Shown here: piece by piece, positions 13,210 to 20,458 of the stretch | Layout: the number at the start of each line of letters is the position of its first letter | Numbering within the stretch: position 1 is the first letter of the stretch | From: Pseudoflavonifractor_A sp022772585 | Lineage (GTDB): Bacteria > Bacillota > Clostridia > Oscillospirales > Oscillospiraceae | Reading direction: 5' to 3' | DNA length: 21,783 bases | Assembly: GCF_052065415.1 (NCBI RefSeq) | Contig: NZ_JBQHUB010000045.1 | Coordinates: 1 to 21,783 of the forward strand | Position numbers and translations under genes: made by a program | Notes under the pieces: model-generated | Seen by the model: the letters and a program-made list of their open reading frames with translations, nothing else | Told to the model about the DNA's origin: nothing | Databases searched by the model: none

Positions 13210-13848
13210 TCATACGCCCTGAAGCTGGAGCAGCTTCGCGCCTCCCGCCACCAGGGCCGGGACCGCGACGGACTCCAGAAACACACACACACACAGCGCA
13301 CCGGCACACAGGCCGCAGCGCAGAAAATAGCCTCGCCCATAGGGGGAGCTTCGCCGGCCCTCGCCCAAAAACCGGGTAGCCAGATACCGGGAGGCCAGAA
13401 GGCCCTGGACACCCAGGATAAAAAGGACCGGCAGCGCCACACAGCCCGAAACGCCGAACACAAAGAATGCCAGGAGGCCCCCTGCGCCGCCGAACATCCG
13501 GACAAAGGATGCAATGGAAAACGCGAGCAAAAAGCCGCGGATGAAAAACACGATGGGGATCCCCAGAAGGCCCAGAGTCGTAAACCCCAGGACAAAAACC
13601 AGCAGCGGCCAGCGCACCGTCTCCCACACCAGTGAAAAAAGGGGCGGCGCAGACACAGTCTGCTCACCGGCAGCAGCTACGAAGCGCTCCAGGTAGAGGG
13701 CCAGGCTGTCGCTCCCCCCGCCGCCCACCCGGGCCGCCAGAGCACACCCCAGCAATCCGCCTAGAAAAAAGAACGCTGACGTTACCGCCAGCGCGGGCAT
13801 CGAGCCATCCGACGGCACGCTCCACACCTTTGTGATGGTTCTACGCAT
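13210..13848 (-). CDS. spoIIM: Stage II sporulation protein M-like membrane protein
   Basis: This 212-residue integral membrane protein of the SpoIIM/DUF95 type has hydrophobic segments at about 18-38, 80-100, 100-118, 122-155 and 175-205. SpoIIM anchors the SpoIID-SpoIIM-SpoIIP machine that drives engulfment in the mother cell. The start is ATG at 13848 with GGAGGTGA. A (CA)7 tract near the 3' end encodes alternating Cys-Val. The assignment comes from topology, length and the central FTTLGLLGIPIVFFIRGF-type segment. The symbol is given with caution because DUF95 proteins outside sporulation also exist. Confidence 0.7.
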   Translation of the reverse strand: MRRTITKVWSVPSDGSMPALAVTSAFFFLGGLLGCALAARVGGGGSDSLALYLERFVAAAGEQTVSAPPLFSLVWETVRWPLLVFVLGFTTLGLLGIPIVFFIRGFLLAFSIASFVRMFGGAGGLLAFFVFGVSGCVALPVLFILGVQGLLASRYLATRFLGEGRRSSPYGRGYFLRCGLCAGALCVCVFLESVAVPALVAGGAKLLQLQGV

Positions 13849-13932
13849 GGGATGTCACCTCCGGCTTATCCTATGGAGGACAGGCCGGTTTTAGAACAAG
13901 CCCAAGTGACAACAGTGCGTCATCTTTCTTTT

Positions 13933-13961
13933 AATATAATCCATGCGAAACAATTTCGCAA
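13933..13961 (-). promoter_or_regulatory. Promoter of the spoIIM-like gene with operator-like palindrome
   Basis: On the minus strand, TTGCGA (13956-13961), 17 bases, TATATT (13933-13938). A perfect inverted repeat GCGAAA-CAA-TTTCGC (13945-13959) overlaps the -35 and spacer. Confidence 0.55.
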
Positions 13962-14045
13962 GGGGCTTCGTCCAAAATCTCAAATTTTTGTTTATTATGA
14001 CTTGGAATTATGTATCCTATATTATGTAAACTTTTTAACGATAAA

Positions 14046-14070
14046 GGAGCGCCGCTCGCAGCGGCGCTCC
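14046..14070 (-). terminator. Hairpin, probable terminator of scfB
   Basis: A perfect 11-bp stem GGAGCGCCGCT (14046-14056) / AGCGGCGCTCC (14060-14070) has a 3-base loop. In the minus direction it is followed by TTTATCGTT; the plus direction has the better T-run (TGCTTTTT), so it may work both ways. Confidence 0.6.
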
Positions 14071-14083
14071 TGCTTTTTCTACA

Positions 14084-14114
14084 TATAGTTATATACATTT
14101 TGTATACCACTATA
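14084..14114. repeat. AT-rich inverted repeat downstream of scfB
   Basis: TATAGTTATATACA (14084-14097) and TGTATACCACTATA (14101-14114) pair at 12 of 14 positions around TTT. It could be a regulator site, a structured 3' end of the scfB transcript or a repeat remnant. Confidence 0.4.
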
Positions 14115-14174
14115 TATTGTTGTTCGCTTGTGCTCATCCTGTTTACGCTCTGTATAGCCAGCTAGTTTCTGAGC

Positions 14175-15536
14175 TCAATCTCCCATGCCGGCGGCGATGG
14201 CGCGGAGGGCAATGGCACACTCCAGCCGCTTCCGCTCCAACTCACAGCCCACCCGGTGGGGATGCTTTATGTCCCCGTTCACAAGCAGATTGGAAGCGCT
14301 GCAGCCGCCGGAGCAATAGAACCGGGCCCAGCAGTTCCGGCACTCTTCCCTGGTGTAGATGTTCAGCGCTGCAAACTTGTGGGAGAGCTCCATGTCAAAG
14401 GAACCGTCGTGGATGCTGCCCAGCCTGTAGTCCTCATTCCCCACAAACTGGTGGCAGGGATAGATGTCTCCCTCAGGGGTGATGGCCACATATTCGCAGC
14501 CTGCACCGCAGCCCCGCAGCCGCTTGATCACGCAGGGACCCTGGGCCAGGTCCACGTTGAAGTGGAAAAAGTTGGTCTCCGGATGGTCCTTCAGATATTC
14601 GGCCAGCTTCTCATACTCGGCCTCCAGCTCGGGCAGGTCGGCCTCCTGCAGAGCGTAGGGATCCTCCGCCTTGCCCACCACGGGCTCCACCGAGATGTTG
14701 CGTCCGATGGCGGCCAGGGCCTTCACATCCTCGGCAAAATCCTTGTGGAAGCGGGTAAAAGTACCGCGGAGGTAATAATCCTTGGTGCCCCGGCCCTCGA
14801 TGAGCTTTTTGAACTTGGGGACGATCACGTCGTAGCTGCCCTTGCCGTTGACGGTGGGACGCAGATCGTCGTTGACCTCCTTGCGGCCGTCTATCGAGAG
14901 CACCGCATTGGACATCTCCCGGTTGATGTACTCGATGTTCTCATCGTCCAGCAGCACGCCGTTGGTGGTAATTGTAAAGCGGAAACACTTGCCCTTCTCC
15001 TTCTCAATGGAGCGGGCATACTCCACGGTCTTCTTCACGGTGTCCATGGCCATGAGGGGTTCGCCGCCGAAGAAGTCCACCTCGATGTTGCGGCGGGGGC
15101 CGGATTTCTCCACCACGAAATCGATGGCCTTTTTGGCGGTCTCAAAGTCCATGGTCATGCGGTGCCCAGTACCAAAGTCGCCGGTGGAGGCAAAGCAGTA
15201 CTTGCACCGCAGGTTGCAGTCGTGGGACACGTGGAGGCACAGGGCCTTTACCAGCGCGGACTGCTGCATGGAGGCGGCTTTCTCCCGGTCGATGTAGTCG
15301 TCCTCCTCAAATAGGAGCCCCTGGGCAGCCAGGCTCCGCAGCTCCTGCCAGGCCTCCTCCAGGGCGTCGGCGCCATACTGGGGCAGCTTGTCCATGATCT
15401 CCCGGGGACAGTGTTCCGCCATGGGAGGCGTCACCTGCTCCAGCAGATGATAGGTCAGCTCGTCCAGCACATGGACGGCGCCGCTGTTCACGTCCACCGC
15501 GATATTTACACCAAGGGCTTGAAAGGTATGTACCAT
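14175..15536 (-). CDS. scfB: SCIFF peptide maturase, radical SAM/SPASM (thioether-forming)
   Basis: This 453-residue enzyme installs thioether cross-links in the SCIFF peptide encoded just upstream. An N-terminal peptide-recognition (RRE-like) domain covers about residues 1-95. The radical SAM cluster motif C-x3-C-x2-C is at C107, C111, C114 (CNLRCKYC). The C-terminal SPASM region binds auxiliary 4Fe-4S clusters; many cysteines are seen (GCGAGC, YPCHQF, CRNCW, YCSGGC, VGCELE, LEC). The start is ATG at 15536 with TTTGGAGG. The longer frame to 15599 has no ribosome binding site. The peptide gene is 114 bases upstream, with a terminator-like hairpin between. Confidence 0.95.
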   Translation of the reverse strand: MVHTFQALGVNIAVDVNSGAVHVLDELTYHLLEQVTPPMAEHCPREIMDKLPQYGADALEEAWQELRSLAAQGLLFEEDDYIDREKAASMQQSALVKALCLHVSHDCNLRCKYCFASTGDFGTGHRMTMDFETAKKAIDFVVEKSGPRRNIEVDFFGGEPLMAMDTVKKTVEYARSIEKEKGKCFRFTITTNGVLLDDENIEYINREMSNAVLSIDGRKEVNDDLRPTVNGKGSYDVIVPKFKKLIEGRGTKDYYLRGTFTRFHKDFAEDVKALAAIGRNISVEPVVGKAEDPYALQEADLPELEAEYEKLAEYLKDHPETNFFHFNVDLAQGPCVIKRLRGCGAGCEYVAITPEGDIYPCHQFVGNEDYRLGSIHDGSFDMELSHKFAALNIYTREECRNCWARFYCSGGCSASNLLVNGDIKHPHRVGCELERKRLECAIALRAIAAGMGD

Positions 15537-15606
15537 GTTTTCGTTCCTCCAAATCAATTTGAGCGTCCCGGATCGCGGGAACGTGGGGCAAAACGCCATG
15601 GCATGG

Positions 15607-15630
15607 AAAAAGGGTGGGGAGCCCCCACCC
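15607..15630 (-). terminator. Terminator/attenuator between SCIFF peptide and maturase genes
   Basis: Stem GGGTGGGG (15612-15619) / CCCCACCC (15623-15630) has a 3-base loop; in the minus direction a TTTTT run follows. It probably makes peptide mRNA more abundant than maturase mRNA. Confidence 0.75.
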
Positions 15631-15649
15631 TTTCAACCATTCCGGACTC

Positions 15650-15793
15650 TTACTTGTTGTTCTCGCACTTCTGGTTGGCAACGGTGCAAGAGGTCTTACA
15701 GGCGGACTGGCAAGAGGTCTGGCACTCGCCGCAGCCGCCGTGAGCAGCGCTGTTCTTCAGAGTAGCGCCGTTGAGCGTCTTGATATGCTTCAT
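15650..15793 (-). CDS. scfA: SCIFF (six cysteines in forty-five) ranthipeptide precursor
   Basis: This 47-residue precursor starts MKHIKTLNGATLKNSAAHGG and carries exactly six cysteines (C21, C24, C28, C32, C36, C43) in the second half. C32 and T37 stand at the positions of the Cys32-Thr37 thioether known for the Clostridium thermocellum CteA peptide. The ATG at 15793 has GGGAGGG upstream; the longer frame to 15859 overlaps the promoter and is not coding. The peptide is nearly universal in Clostridia with unresolved biological role. It is followed by a terminator and its maturase. Confidence 0.96.
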   Translation of the reverse strand: MKHIKTLNGATLKNSAAHGGCGECQTSCQSACKTSCTVANQKCENNK

Positions 15794-15830
15794 GTTCTTT
15801 TCCCTCCCATTAGTATAGGATATCAATGGA

Positions 15831-15859
15831 AGTATACCATAGCCGTCTTTAAATTTCAA
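15831..15859 (-). promoter_or_regulatory. Promoter of the SCIFF operon
   Basis: On the minus strand, TTGAAA (15854-15859), 17 bases, then TATACT (15831-15836). It begins directly at the end of the upstream membrane protein gene. Confidence 0.75.
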
Positions 15860-16279
15860 TCATTTTCGCCGCTTTTTCTTGGGCCTGGCCGTCCGTCCCA
15901 GAAGCCCTGCCGCCACGCCGCCGCACAGGCAGCCGCCCAATAAGGTCAGTCCGCCCGTTTCCTGAGGCGAGGCACGAAAGGCCAGCGTCCCTATCGTCAA
16001 TAGCAACAGGAACAGCACCGCACCGGCGGCCAATCCCACCACCAGTGCCCGGGCCCCGCAGCGCCGTACTGCCAGCAGCCCTCCGGCAAAGGCGCCCAGC
16101 ACACAGGCCGCTGTGGTGATCTGTCCTGTTATTTTTTCGCTGAGCGTCCCAGCAGAGACCATCACCGAGGCCAGCAGCAGCGCCGCCAGGCAGACCGCGA
16201 AAGCCACCGCGCCGCCCAGCAGGATCCCGACACCGTAGCGCACCAGTCTGGCCCCCTGGTCCTCTTCCTTTTTGGCCAT
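15860..16279 (-). CDS. TIGR04086 family membrane protein
   Basis: This 139-residue protein has four hydrophobic segments (about 15-43, 53-71, 77-101, 108-128), a charged N-terminus (MAKKEEDQGARLVRYG) and a basic tail ending KKKRRK. The TIGR04086 (YrzE-like) family of four-helix proteins commonly lies between yajC and the SCIFF genes in Clostridia, as here; function is unknown. AAGGAGGG precedes the ATG at 16279. The longer frame to 16366 runs through the yajC terminator and is rejected. Confidence 0.85.
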   Translation of the reverse strand: MAKKEEDQGARLVRYGVGILLGGAVAFAVCLAALLLASVMVSAGTLSEKITGQITTAACVLGAFAGGLLAVRRCGARALVVGLAAGAVLFLLLLTIGTLAFRASPQETGGLTLLGGCLCGGVAAGLLGRTARPKKKRRK

Positions 16280-16350
16280 GCATATCCCTCCTTCCTGCTG
16301 GAATCCTATGCCGGAGAGGGCGGGGACATGTCGGCCGGACAGGAAGATAC

Positions 16351-16379
16351 AAAAAGCGCCCGGCATGACGCCGGGCGCT
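16351..16379 (-). terminator. Intrinsic terminator of yajC
   Basis: A 10-bp stem AGCGCCCGGC (16355-16364) pairs with GCCGGGCGCT (16370-16379); in the minus direction a TTTTT run follows. Confidence 0.85.
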
Positions 16380-16397
16380 CTCTCTTGCCATTTTGGG

Positions 16398-16724
16398 TTA
16401 CTTCTGGTTCTCTTCGGTCTGCTTGCCCTTGCTGGAAACCGCCCACTTGGCGAACTCGACGCGGACGCGGTCGGCGCCGGTCTCGATCACAATGGTCTCC
16501 TCCTTGACGGCACAGATAGTGCCCACGATACCGCCGATGGTGGTGATCACATCCCCCACCGCCAGCTCGGAGCGCATCTTGGCCATCTCTTTCTTCCGCT
16601 TGTTCTCGGGGCGGATGAGCATGAAATAGAAAATGGCGATCAGCAAAACAAAGGGCAGCACCATGGAGAGGATATCCGTGGTTCCGCCGGCGGTCAGGAC
16701 CGCATTGGTAACACCTGTCAGCAA
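16398..16724 (-). CDS. yajC: Preprotein translocase subunit YajC
   Basis: This 108-residue protein has one transmembrane helix (about residues 18-38, LPFVLLIAIFYFMLIRPENK), then the conserved soluble part KMRSELAVGDVITTIGGIVG. YajC associates with SecDF-YidC at the Sec translocon. The start is most likely TTG at 16724 because GGAGGAG is 5 bases upstream; the frame extends to a TTG at 16739, but that would lie in the ribosome binding site. The gene has its own promoter and terminator, downstream of tgt. Confidence 0.93.
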   Translation of the reverse strand: MLTGVTNAVLTAGGTTDILSMVLPFVLLIAIFYFMLIRPENKRKKEMAKMRSELAVGDVITTIGGIVGTICAVKEETIVIETGADRVRVEFAKWAVSSKGKQTEENQK

Positions 16725-16780
16725 ATTGATCTCCTCCAACGTTGAAATTGCAAATATCTAATGATTTGCATGTAAAAGAT

Positions 16781-16809
16781 ATTATAAGGCAGCCCAGATC
16801 ATTTGACAA
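16781..16809 (-). promoter_or_regulatory. Promoter of yajC
   Basis: On the minus strand, TTGTCA (16804-16809), 17 bases, then TATAAT (16781-16786). The -35 is one arm of a dyad TTGACAA-N6-TTGTCAA. The leader has a further hairpin (GCAAAT/ATTTGC). Confidence 0.75.
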
Positions 16810-16833
16810 GCCCTTTTGTCAATTTTCCCCGTT

Positions 16834-17964
16834 CTACAGCCTCCTGCCAAGCCGCTCGGAGTACTCCGCGCGGAAAGCCCCGAAAGTGCCGGCGTCCAGT
16901 TCTTCCCGGATACGCGCCATCAGGCTGTTGTAGAAATACAGGTTATGGAGCACCGCCAGGCGCATGGCCAGCATCTCTCCCGCCGTGAACAGATGGCGGA
17001 GATAGGCCCGGGAAAAATGCCGGCAGGCCGGGCAGGAGCAGGCCTCGTCGATGGGGCGGTCGTCCAGCTTGTACTTCTCATTCTTGATATTGATGGCCCC
17101 GTCCCAGGTGTAGAGCTTTCCGTGTCGGGCGTTGCGGGCGGGCATGACACAGTCAAAGAAGTCCACGCCCCGGGCCACCGCCTCGATGATATTGGAGGGC
17201 GTACCCACCCCCATGAGGTAGCGGGGCTTGTCCGCAGGCATGTGTGGCTCCACCGCATCGATGATGTCGTACATGACCTGGGTGGGCTCGCCCACCGCCA
17301 GGCCGCCGATGGCGTAGCCGTCGCAGTCGATCTTTGCGGTCTCCTTCATATGCCAGACCCGCAGGTCCGGATAGGTGGCGCCCTGGTTGATGCCGAAGAG
17401 CATCTGCTGCGGGTTCACCGTATCAGGCAGGGAATTGAGCCTGTCATGCTCCGCCTTGCAGCGGATGAGCCACCGGAGGGTCCGCTCGCAGGATGCCTTG
17501 GCGTAGTCGTACTCCGCCGGGTTCTCCACACACTCGTCAAAGGCCATGGCGATGTCGCTGCCCAGGTTGGACTGGATACGCATGGACTCCTCCGGCCCCA
17601 TAAAGATGCGCCGGCCGTCGATGTGGGAGGCGAAGGTGACCCCCTCCTCCCTGATCTTCCGCAGTCCGGAGAGGGAGAAAACCTGGAACCCGCCGGAGTC
17701 GGTCAGGATGGGACCGTCCCAGTCCATGAACCGGTGCAGGCCGCCCATCTGCCGCACCACATCGTCTCCGGGCCGCAGGTGCAGATGATAGGTGTTGGAC
17801 AGCTCCACCTGACAGCCGATCTCCTTCAGGTCATGGGCCGACACCGCGCCCTTGATGGCGCCCTGAGTACCTACATTCATAAAAACAGGGGTCTGCACCG
17901 TTCCGTGGGCGCACCGGAACACGCCCCGCCGGGCGCGTCCCTCTGTTTTGATCACTTCAAACAC
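16834..17964 (-). CDS. tgt: tRNA-guanine transglycosylase (queuosine)
   Basis: This 376-residue enzyme exchanges guanine-34 for preQ1 in tRNAs with GUN anticodons. The catalytic segment TDSGGFQVFS (D89), the nucleophile region GVDFFDCVMPARNARHG and the zinc site CSCPAC with a following His (LAVLHN) are present. The start is GTG at 17964 with AAGGGAG. The stop is TAG, which shows that this chromosome uses TAG as a terminator, in contrast to the element in 1-4030. The yajC transcript starts from its own promoter downstream. Confidence 0.97.
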   Translation of the reverse strand: MFEVIKTEGRARRGVFRCAHGTVQTPVFMNVGTQGAIKGAVSAHDLKEIGCQVELSNTYHLHLRPGDDVVRQMGGLHRFMDWDGPILTDSGGFQVFSLSGLRKIREEGVTFASHIDGRRIFMGPEESMRIQSNLGSDIAMAFDECVENPAEYDYAKASCERTLRWLIRCKAEHDRLNSLPDTVNPQQMLFGINQGATYPDLRVWHMKETAKIDCDGYAIGGLAVGEPTQVMYDIIDAVEPHMPADKPRYLMGVGTPSNIIEAVARGVDFFDCVMPARNARHGKLYTWDGAINIKNEKYKLDDRPIDEACSCPACRHFSRAYLRHLFTAGEMLAMRLAVLHNLYFYNSLMARIREELDAGTFGAFRAEYSERLGRRL

Positions 17965-18032
17965 AATAAAACTCCCTTGCCGTCGTCTTCCCCTTCAGAT
18001 CCCGTCCAAACAGCGGATGGATAGGGTCTTTT

Positions 18033-18061
18033 ATTGTATCATAGTTTCCGTGACCGCGCAA
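18033..18061 (-). promoter_or_regulatory. Promoter of tgt
   Basis: On the minus strand, TTGCGC (18056-18061), 17 bases, then TACAAT (18033-18038). Confidence 0.55.
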
Positions 18062-18097
18062 TATTTCCATAATCCGCCTTCATCTCCAAGATTGAGA

Positions 18098-18127
18098 TTG
18101 ACAGGTCGTTCCAGTCAATTTTATAAT
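18098..18127 (+). promoter_or_regulatory. Promoter of the mobA-modE fusion and nitrogenase-like operon
   Basis: Consensus TTGACA (18098-18103) and TATAAT (18122-18127) have an 18-base spacer, divergent from tgt. The leader carries an imperfect dyad around TTTTTTAAAAA (18139-18149), a possible operator. Confidence 0.7.
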
Positions 18128-18170
18128 AGATCGAACGTTTTTTAAAAACCATTCGTTTGGGAGGCAGCTT

Positions 18171-19088
18171 ATGACCTCGGGTGCCATTCTTCTCACCGCC
18201 GGTCCCATTTTGGGCGGCCCTTCCTTTGATCCTTTGGAATCTCTGGGGTTCTGCTCCGCTATTCAGCGTCTGGTGCGTACCCTGCAGAACTGCGGAGTAC
18301 GCCACATTCTTCTCTCCTCCACCTCCGGCAAGCGGGCGGAGCTGGAAAAGCACATGGCCCGATGGGGCGTGCTCTGCCAGGCGGTACCCGGTGGTGCATC
18401 TCTCTCCGCTTCTCTCCGGTTTGGACTGTCCTCCATGGCACATACATGCGACCGTCTGCTTGTTCTGGCGGCGGATATCCCCTTTCTCGCCCCCTCCACG
18501 GTACAGGCCCTGCTGGGCAGCGATGCCCTCCTCTGCCGCCCTCTGGTGGACGGTGCGCCTGGAGGGATCTTCTCCGTTGACCGGCGCCTGTTTCCCACAC
18601 TCATGGCAGAAGAGGACCTGCCCTCTCCAGACGCGGTTTCCCGTGCCTGCGGTCTCTCTTTTACGGATATCCCCGTCGCCGACCCGGGTGCTCTGCCCGA
18701 TGCACGGGCGAAAGGATTATTTCCCGCCCTTCTGGCCCGCAGCTCCCGGGATGCATCCCATGTGTCCCTCAAGCTCCGGCTCTGCCGGGACAGGCCCTTC
18801 TTCGGTCCGGGCACCGCGCAGCTGCTGAGTCTCATTGAGTCCACCGGCTCCATTCGGGACGCCTGTCAGCAGATGGGGCTCTCATACAGCAAGGGCCGCC
18901 ATATGATTGCGGTCATGGAGGAGGAACTGGGCATCCCCATCGTCCTTCGCCAGCAAGGCGGGCACAACGGCGGCGCGGCCAGTCTCACCGAGGAGGGCAA
19001 AATGCTCATCCTCCGGTTCGAGCAGCTGGAGAGCCGCTGCCAAGCACTGGTACAGCAGGCCTACCGTGAGATTTTCCCGGAGCTTTGA
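18171..19088 (+). CDS. MobA-like nucleotidyltransferase fused to ModE-like DNA-binding domain
   Basis: This is a 305-residue two-domain protein. Residues 1-195 resemble the NTP-transferase fold of MobA/MocA (AILLTAGPILGG, PLESLGFCSAIQRLV, GGASLSASLRFG and the metal Asp in LAADIPFL, D102). The usual nucleotide-binding loop is degenerate. Residues 208-305 match the ModE/LysR-type winged helix (LIESTGSIRDACQQMGLSYS, LGIPIVLRQQGG, SLTEEG). The fusion suggests coupling of molybdenum cofactor supply with gene control. It is the first gene of the plus-strand operon with a ribosome binding site GGGAGG. Position just ahead of nitrogenase-like genes makes it their candidate regulator. Confidence 0.85.
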   Translation: MTSGAILLTAGPILGGPSFDPLESLGFCSAIQRLVRTLQNCGVRHILLSSTSGKRAELEKHMARWGVLCQAVPGGASLSASLRFGLSSMAHTCDRLLVLAADIPFLAPSTVQALLGSDALLCRPLVDGAPGGIFSVDRRLFPTLMAEEDLPSPDAVSRACGLSFTDIPVADPGALPDARAKGLFPALLARSSRDASHVSLKLRLCRDRPFFGPGTAQLLSLIESTGSIRDACQQMGLSYSKGRHMIAVMEEELGIPIVLRQQGGHNGGAASLTEEGKMLILRFEQLESRCQALVQQAYREIFPEL

Positions 19089-19112
19089 TCCTCCGGCTAT
19101 CCTTGCGCTTAC

Positions 19113-19265
19113 ATTTTAATATTGGGAGATCTCCCCCGCTCCGCCGCCGTCCAGGAGGCGGAGGACAGGAACCAGACCGTTCTGGAAGCCCTGCCCTCCT
19201 CCCCCATGGCGGGGGCCTATCGTGTCCTTGCGGACCGTATCCTGGAGGTATGCGGCTATGAGTGA
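19113..19265 (+). pseudogene. C-terminal remnant of a NifH-like reductase
   Basis: The frame right after the fusion gene encodes GDLPRSAAVQEAEDRNQTVL, then EALPSSPMAGAYRVLADRIL and a short tail to TGA at 19265. This matches the C-terminal end of NifH-like iron proteins (VPRS-x2-VQ-AE ... TV-E--P ... YR-LA-KI). The nucleotide-binding P-loop and cluster cysteines, which should lie upstream, are absent; only about 25 bases separate the similarity from the previous stop. It overlaps the next start by 8 bases, as an intact gene would. It looks like a large internal deletion of the reductase gene. Confidence 0.7.
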
Positions 19266-20454
19266 AGGACTTTCCTACTTTATCCCCCATCACGGCCGCC
19301 CCAAGATCAGCTTACGCATTCCGGAGAGCCACAGCCTTCATGTCTGTCCGGCGGCCTGCGGGCGGCGCAGCGGGATCCGAGCCATACGCAACGGCACCAA
19401 GGAGCACGTCTCCTTTCTCTATGTCACAGAGGCCGATATAAGCTCCGGAGGGTATGAGGCCATGATCGGAGACGCCGTGGAGGAACTGCTGGAGCTGCTC
19501 TCCCCCCGTCCCCGCGCGTTTCAGCTCTATGTGAACTGCATCGACGATTTTTGGGGCACCGACGAAAATGCTCTGGCAGCGGCGCTCAGTGAGCGCTTCC
19601 CCGGTGTGGGTTTCGCGGTGTTCCACATCGACCCGGTCACCTCCGATGACGCCATCCCGCCCGGGATGCGCCAGCAGGAGCGGCTCTACTCCTTTTTGCG
19701 TCCAGGGCCCCATGACACAGGCGTTAACCTGATCGGCGCCTTTGTCCCACCCGACCCCGACTGCGAGCTCTACTCCTTCCTGCGGGAATGCGGCGCGTTC
19801 GAGGTACGGGAGCTCACCTCCTGCCCGGATTTCGAGCATTATCAGCGCATGGCTGCCAGCCGTCTCAATCTGGTCCTGATGCAGATGGGACAGTACGCCG
19901 CAAAGCGGATGGAAGCCCATCTCGGCATTCCATGGCTCTTTCTGCCCGCCACCTACGATCTGGAACAGATCGACGCCAATTACCAGTCTATCGCCAACGT
20001 GCTGGGCCAGCCCTGCCCCGACCTGCGCCCCTACCGTCAGGCCGCCCAGCGTGCCGTTTCCGGTGCGCTGGAATGCGTGGGAGACCTGCCTGTGGTAGTG
20101 GACTCCTCGGCCACCATGCAGCCCTTTGCGCTGGCCGCCGCGCTGCACCGCTATGGATTCCATGTGGCGGCGGTCTACGCGGCCCACTGGAAGGAGAGCG
20201 ACCGCGCCGACCGGCTCTGGCTGGAGGCCAACTGCCCCTCCGTCCGCATCCTCTGCAGTGAGCGTTACCAGGACATCACAGACTGCGGCCTTTCCCGAAA
20301 GGTCCTGGCCATCGGATACGACAGCGCCTATCTGCTTCGCTCCCGTCATTTCGTGGACATCCAGCGGGACGAGGGCCTGTTTGGATACTACGGCCTCATC
20401 CGCCTGATGGAACGCATGGGAGACGCCGCGCTCCGCAGTACCGCCTGGAGGTAA
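19258..20454 (+). CDS. Nitrogenase component 1-like protein, first subunit
   Basis: This 398-residue protein of the nitrogenase component 1 (NifD/NifK/NifE/NifN, BchN/B) superfamily starts at ATG 19258, with GGAGG upstream within the reductase remnant. Candidate cluster ligands are C30 and C34 (HVCPAACGRRSG) and C94 (YVNCIDDFWGTDE). The fold pattern is repeated Rossmann-like domains, with VVVDSSATMQPFALAAALHR near residue 285. It lies 4 bases ahead of its partner. It looks like a nitrogenase-like (NFL) enzyme rather than a dinitrogen-fixing one because it is short and lacks nearby nif maturation genes. Substrate is unknown. Confidence 0.75.
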   Translation: MSEGLSYFIPHHGRPKISLRIPESHSLHVCPAACGRRSGIRAIRNGTKEHVSFLYVTEADISSGGYEAMIGDAVEELLELLSPRPRAFQLYVNCIDDFWGTDENALAAALSERFPGVGFAVFHIDPVTSDDAIPPGMRQQERLYSFLRPGPHDTGVNLIGAFVPPDPDCELYSFLRECGAFEVRELTSCPDFEHYQRMAASRLNLVLMQMGQYAAKRMEAHLGIPWLFLPATYDLEQIDANYQSIANVLGQPCPDLRPYRQAAQRAVSGALECVGDLPVVVDSSATMQPFALAAALHRYGFHVAAVYAAHWKESDRADRLWLEANCPSVRILCSERYQDITDCGLSRKVLAIGYDSAYLLRSRHFVDIQRDEGLFGYYGLIRLMERMGDAALRSTAWR

Positions 20455-20458
20455 GTCC

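Larger units (their letters stand above)
13849..14174. other. Intergenic region between scfB and the spoIIM-like gene
   Basis: These 326 AT-rich bases have no supported gene. They contain the promoter at 13933-13961, the hairpin at 14046-14070 and the long AT-rich inverted repeat at 14084-14114. Confidence 0.6.

Noticed and set aside
12978..13667. Minus-strand open frame extending from inside the spoIIM-like gene to xerD
   Set aside because: No start or ribosome binding site after the spoIIM-like stop and it is out of frame with it; it is better explained by the palindrome-rich intergenic sequence.
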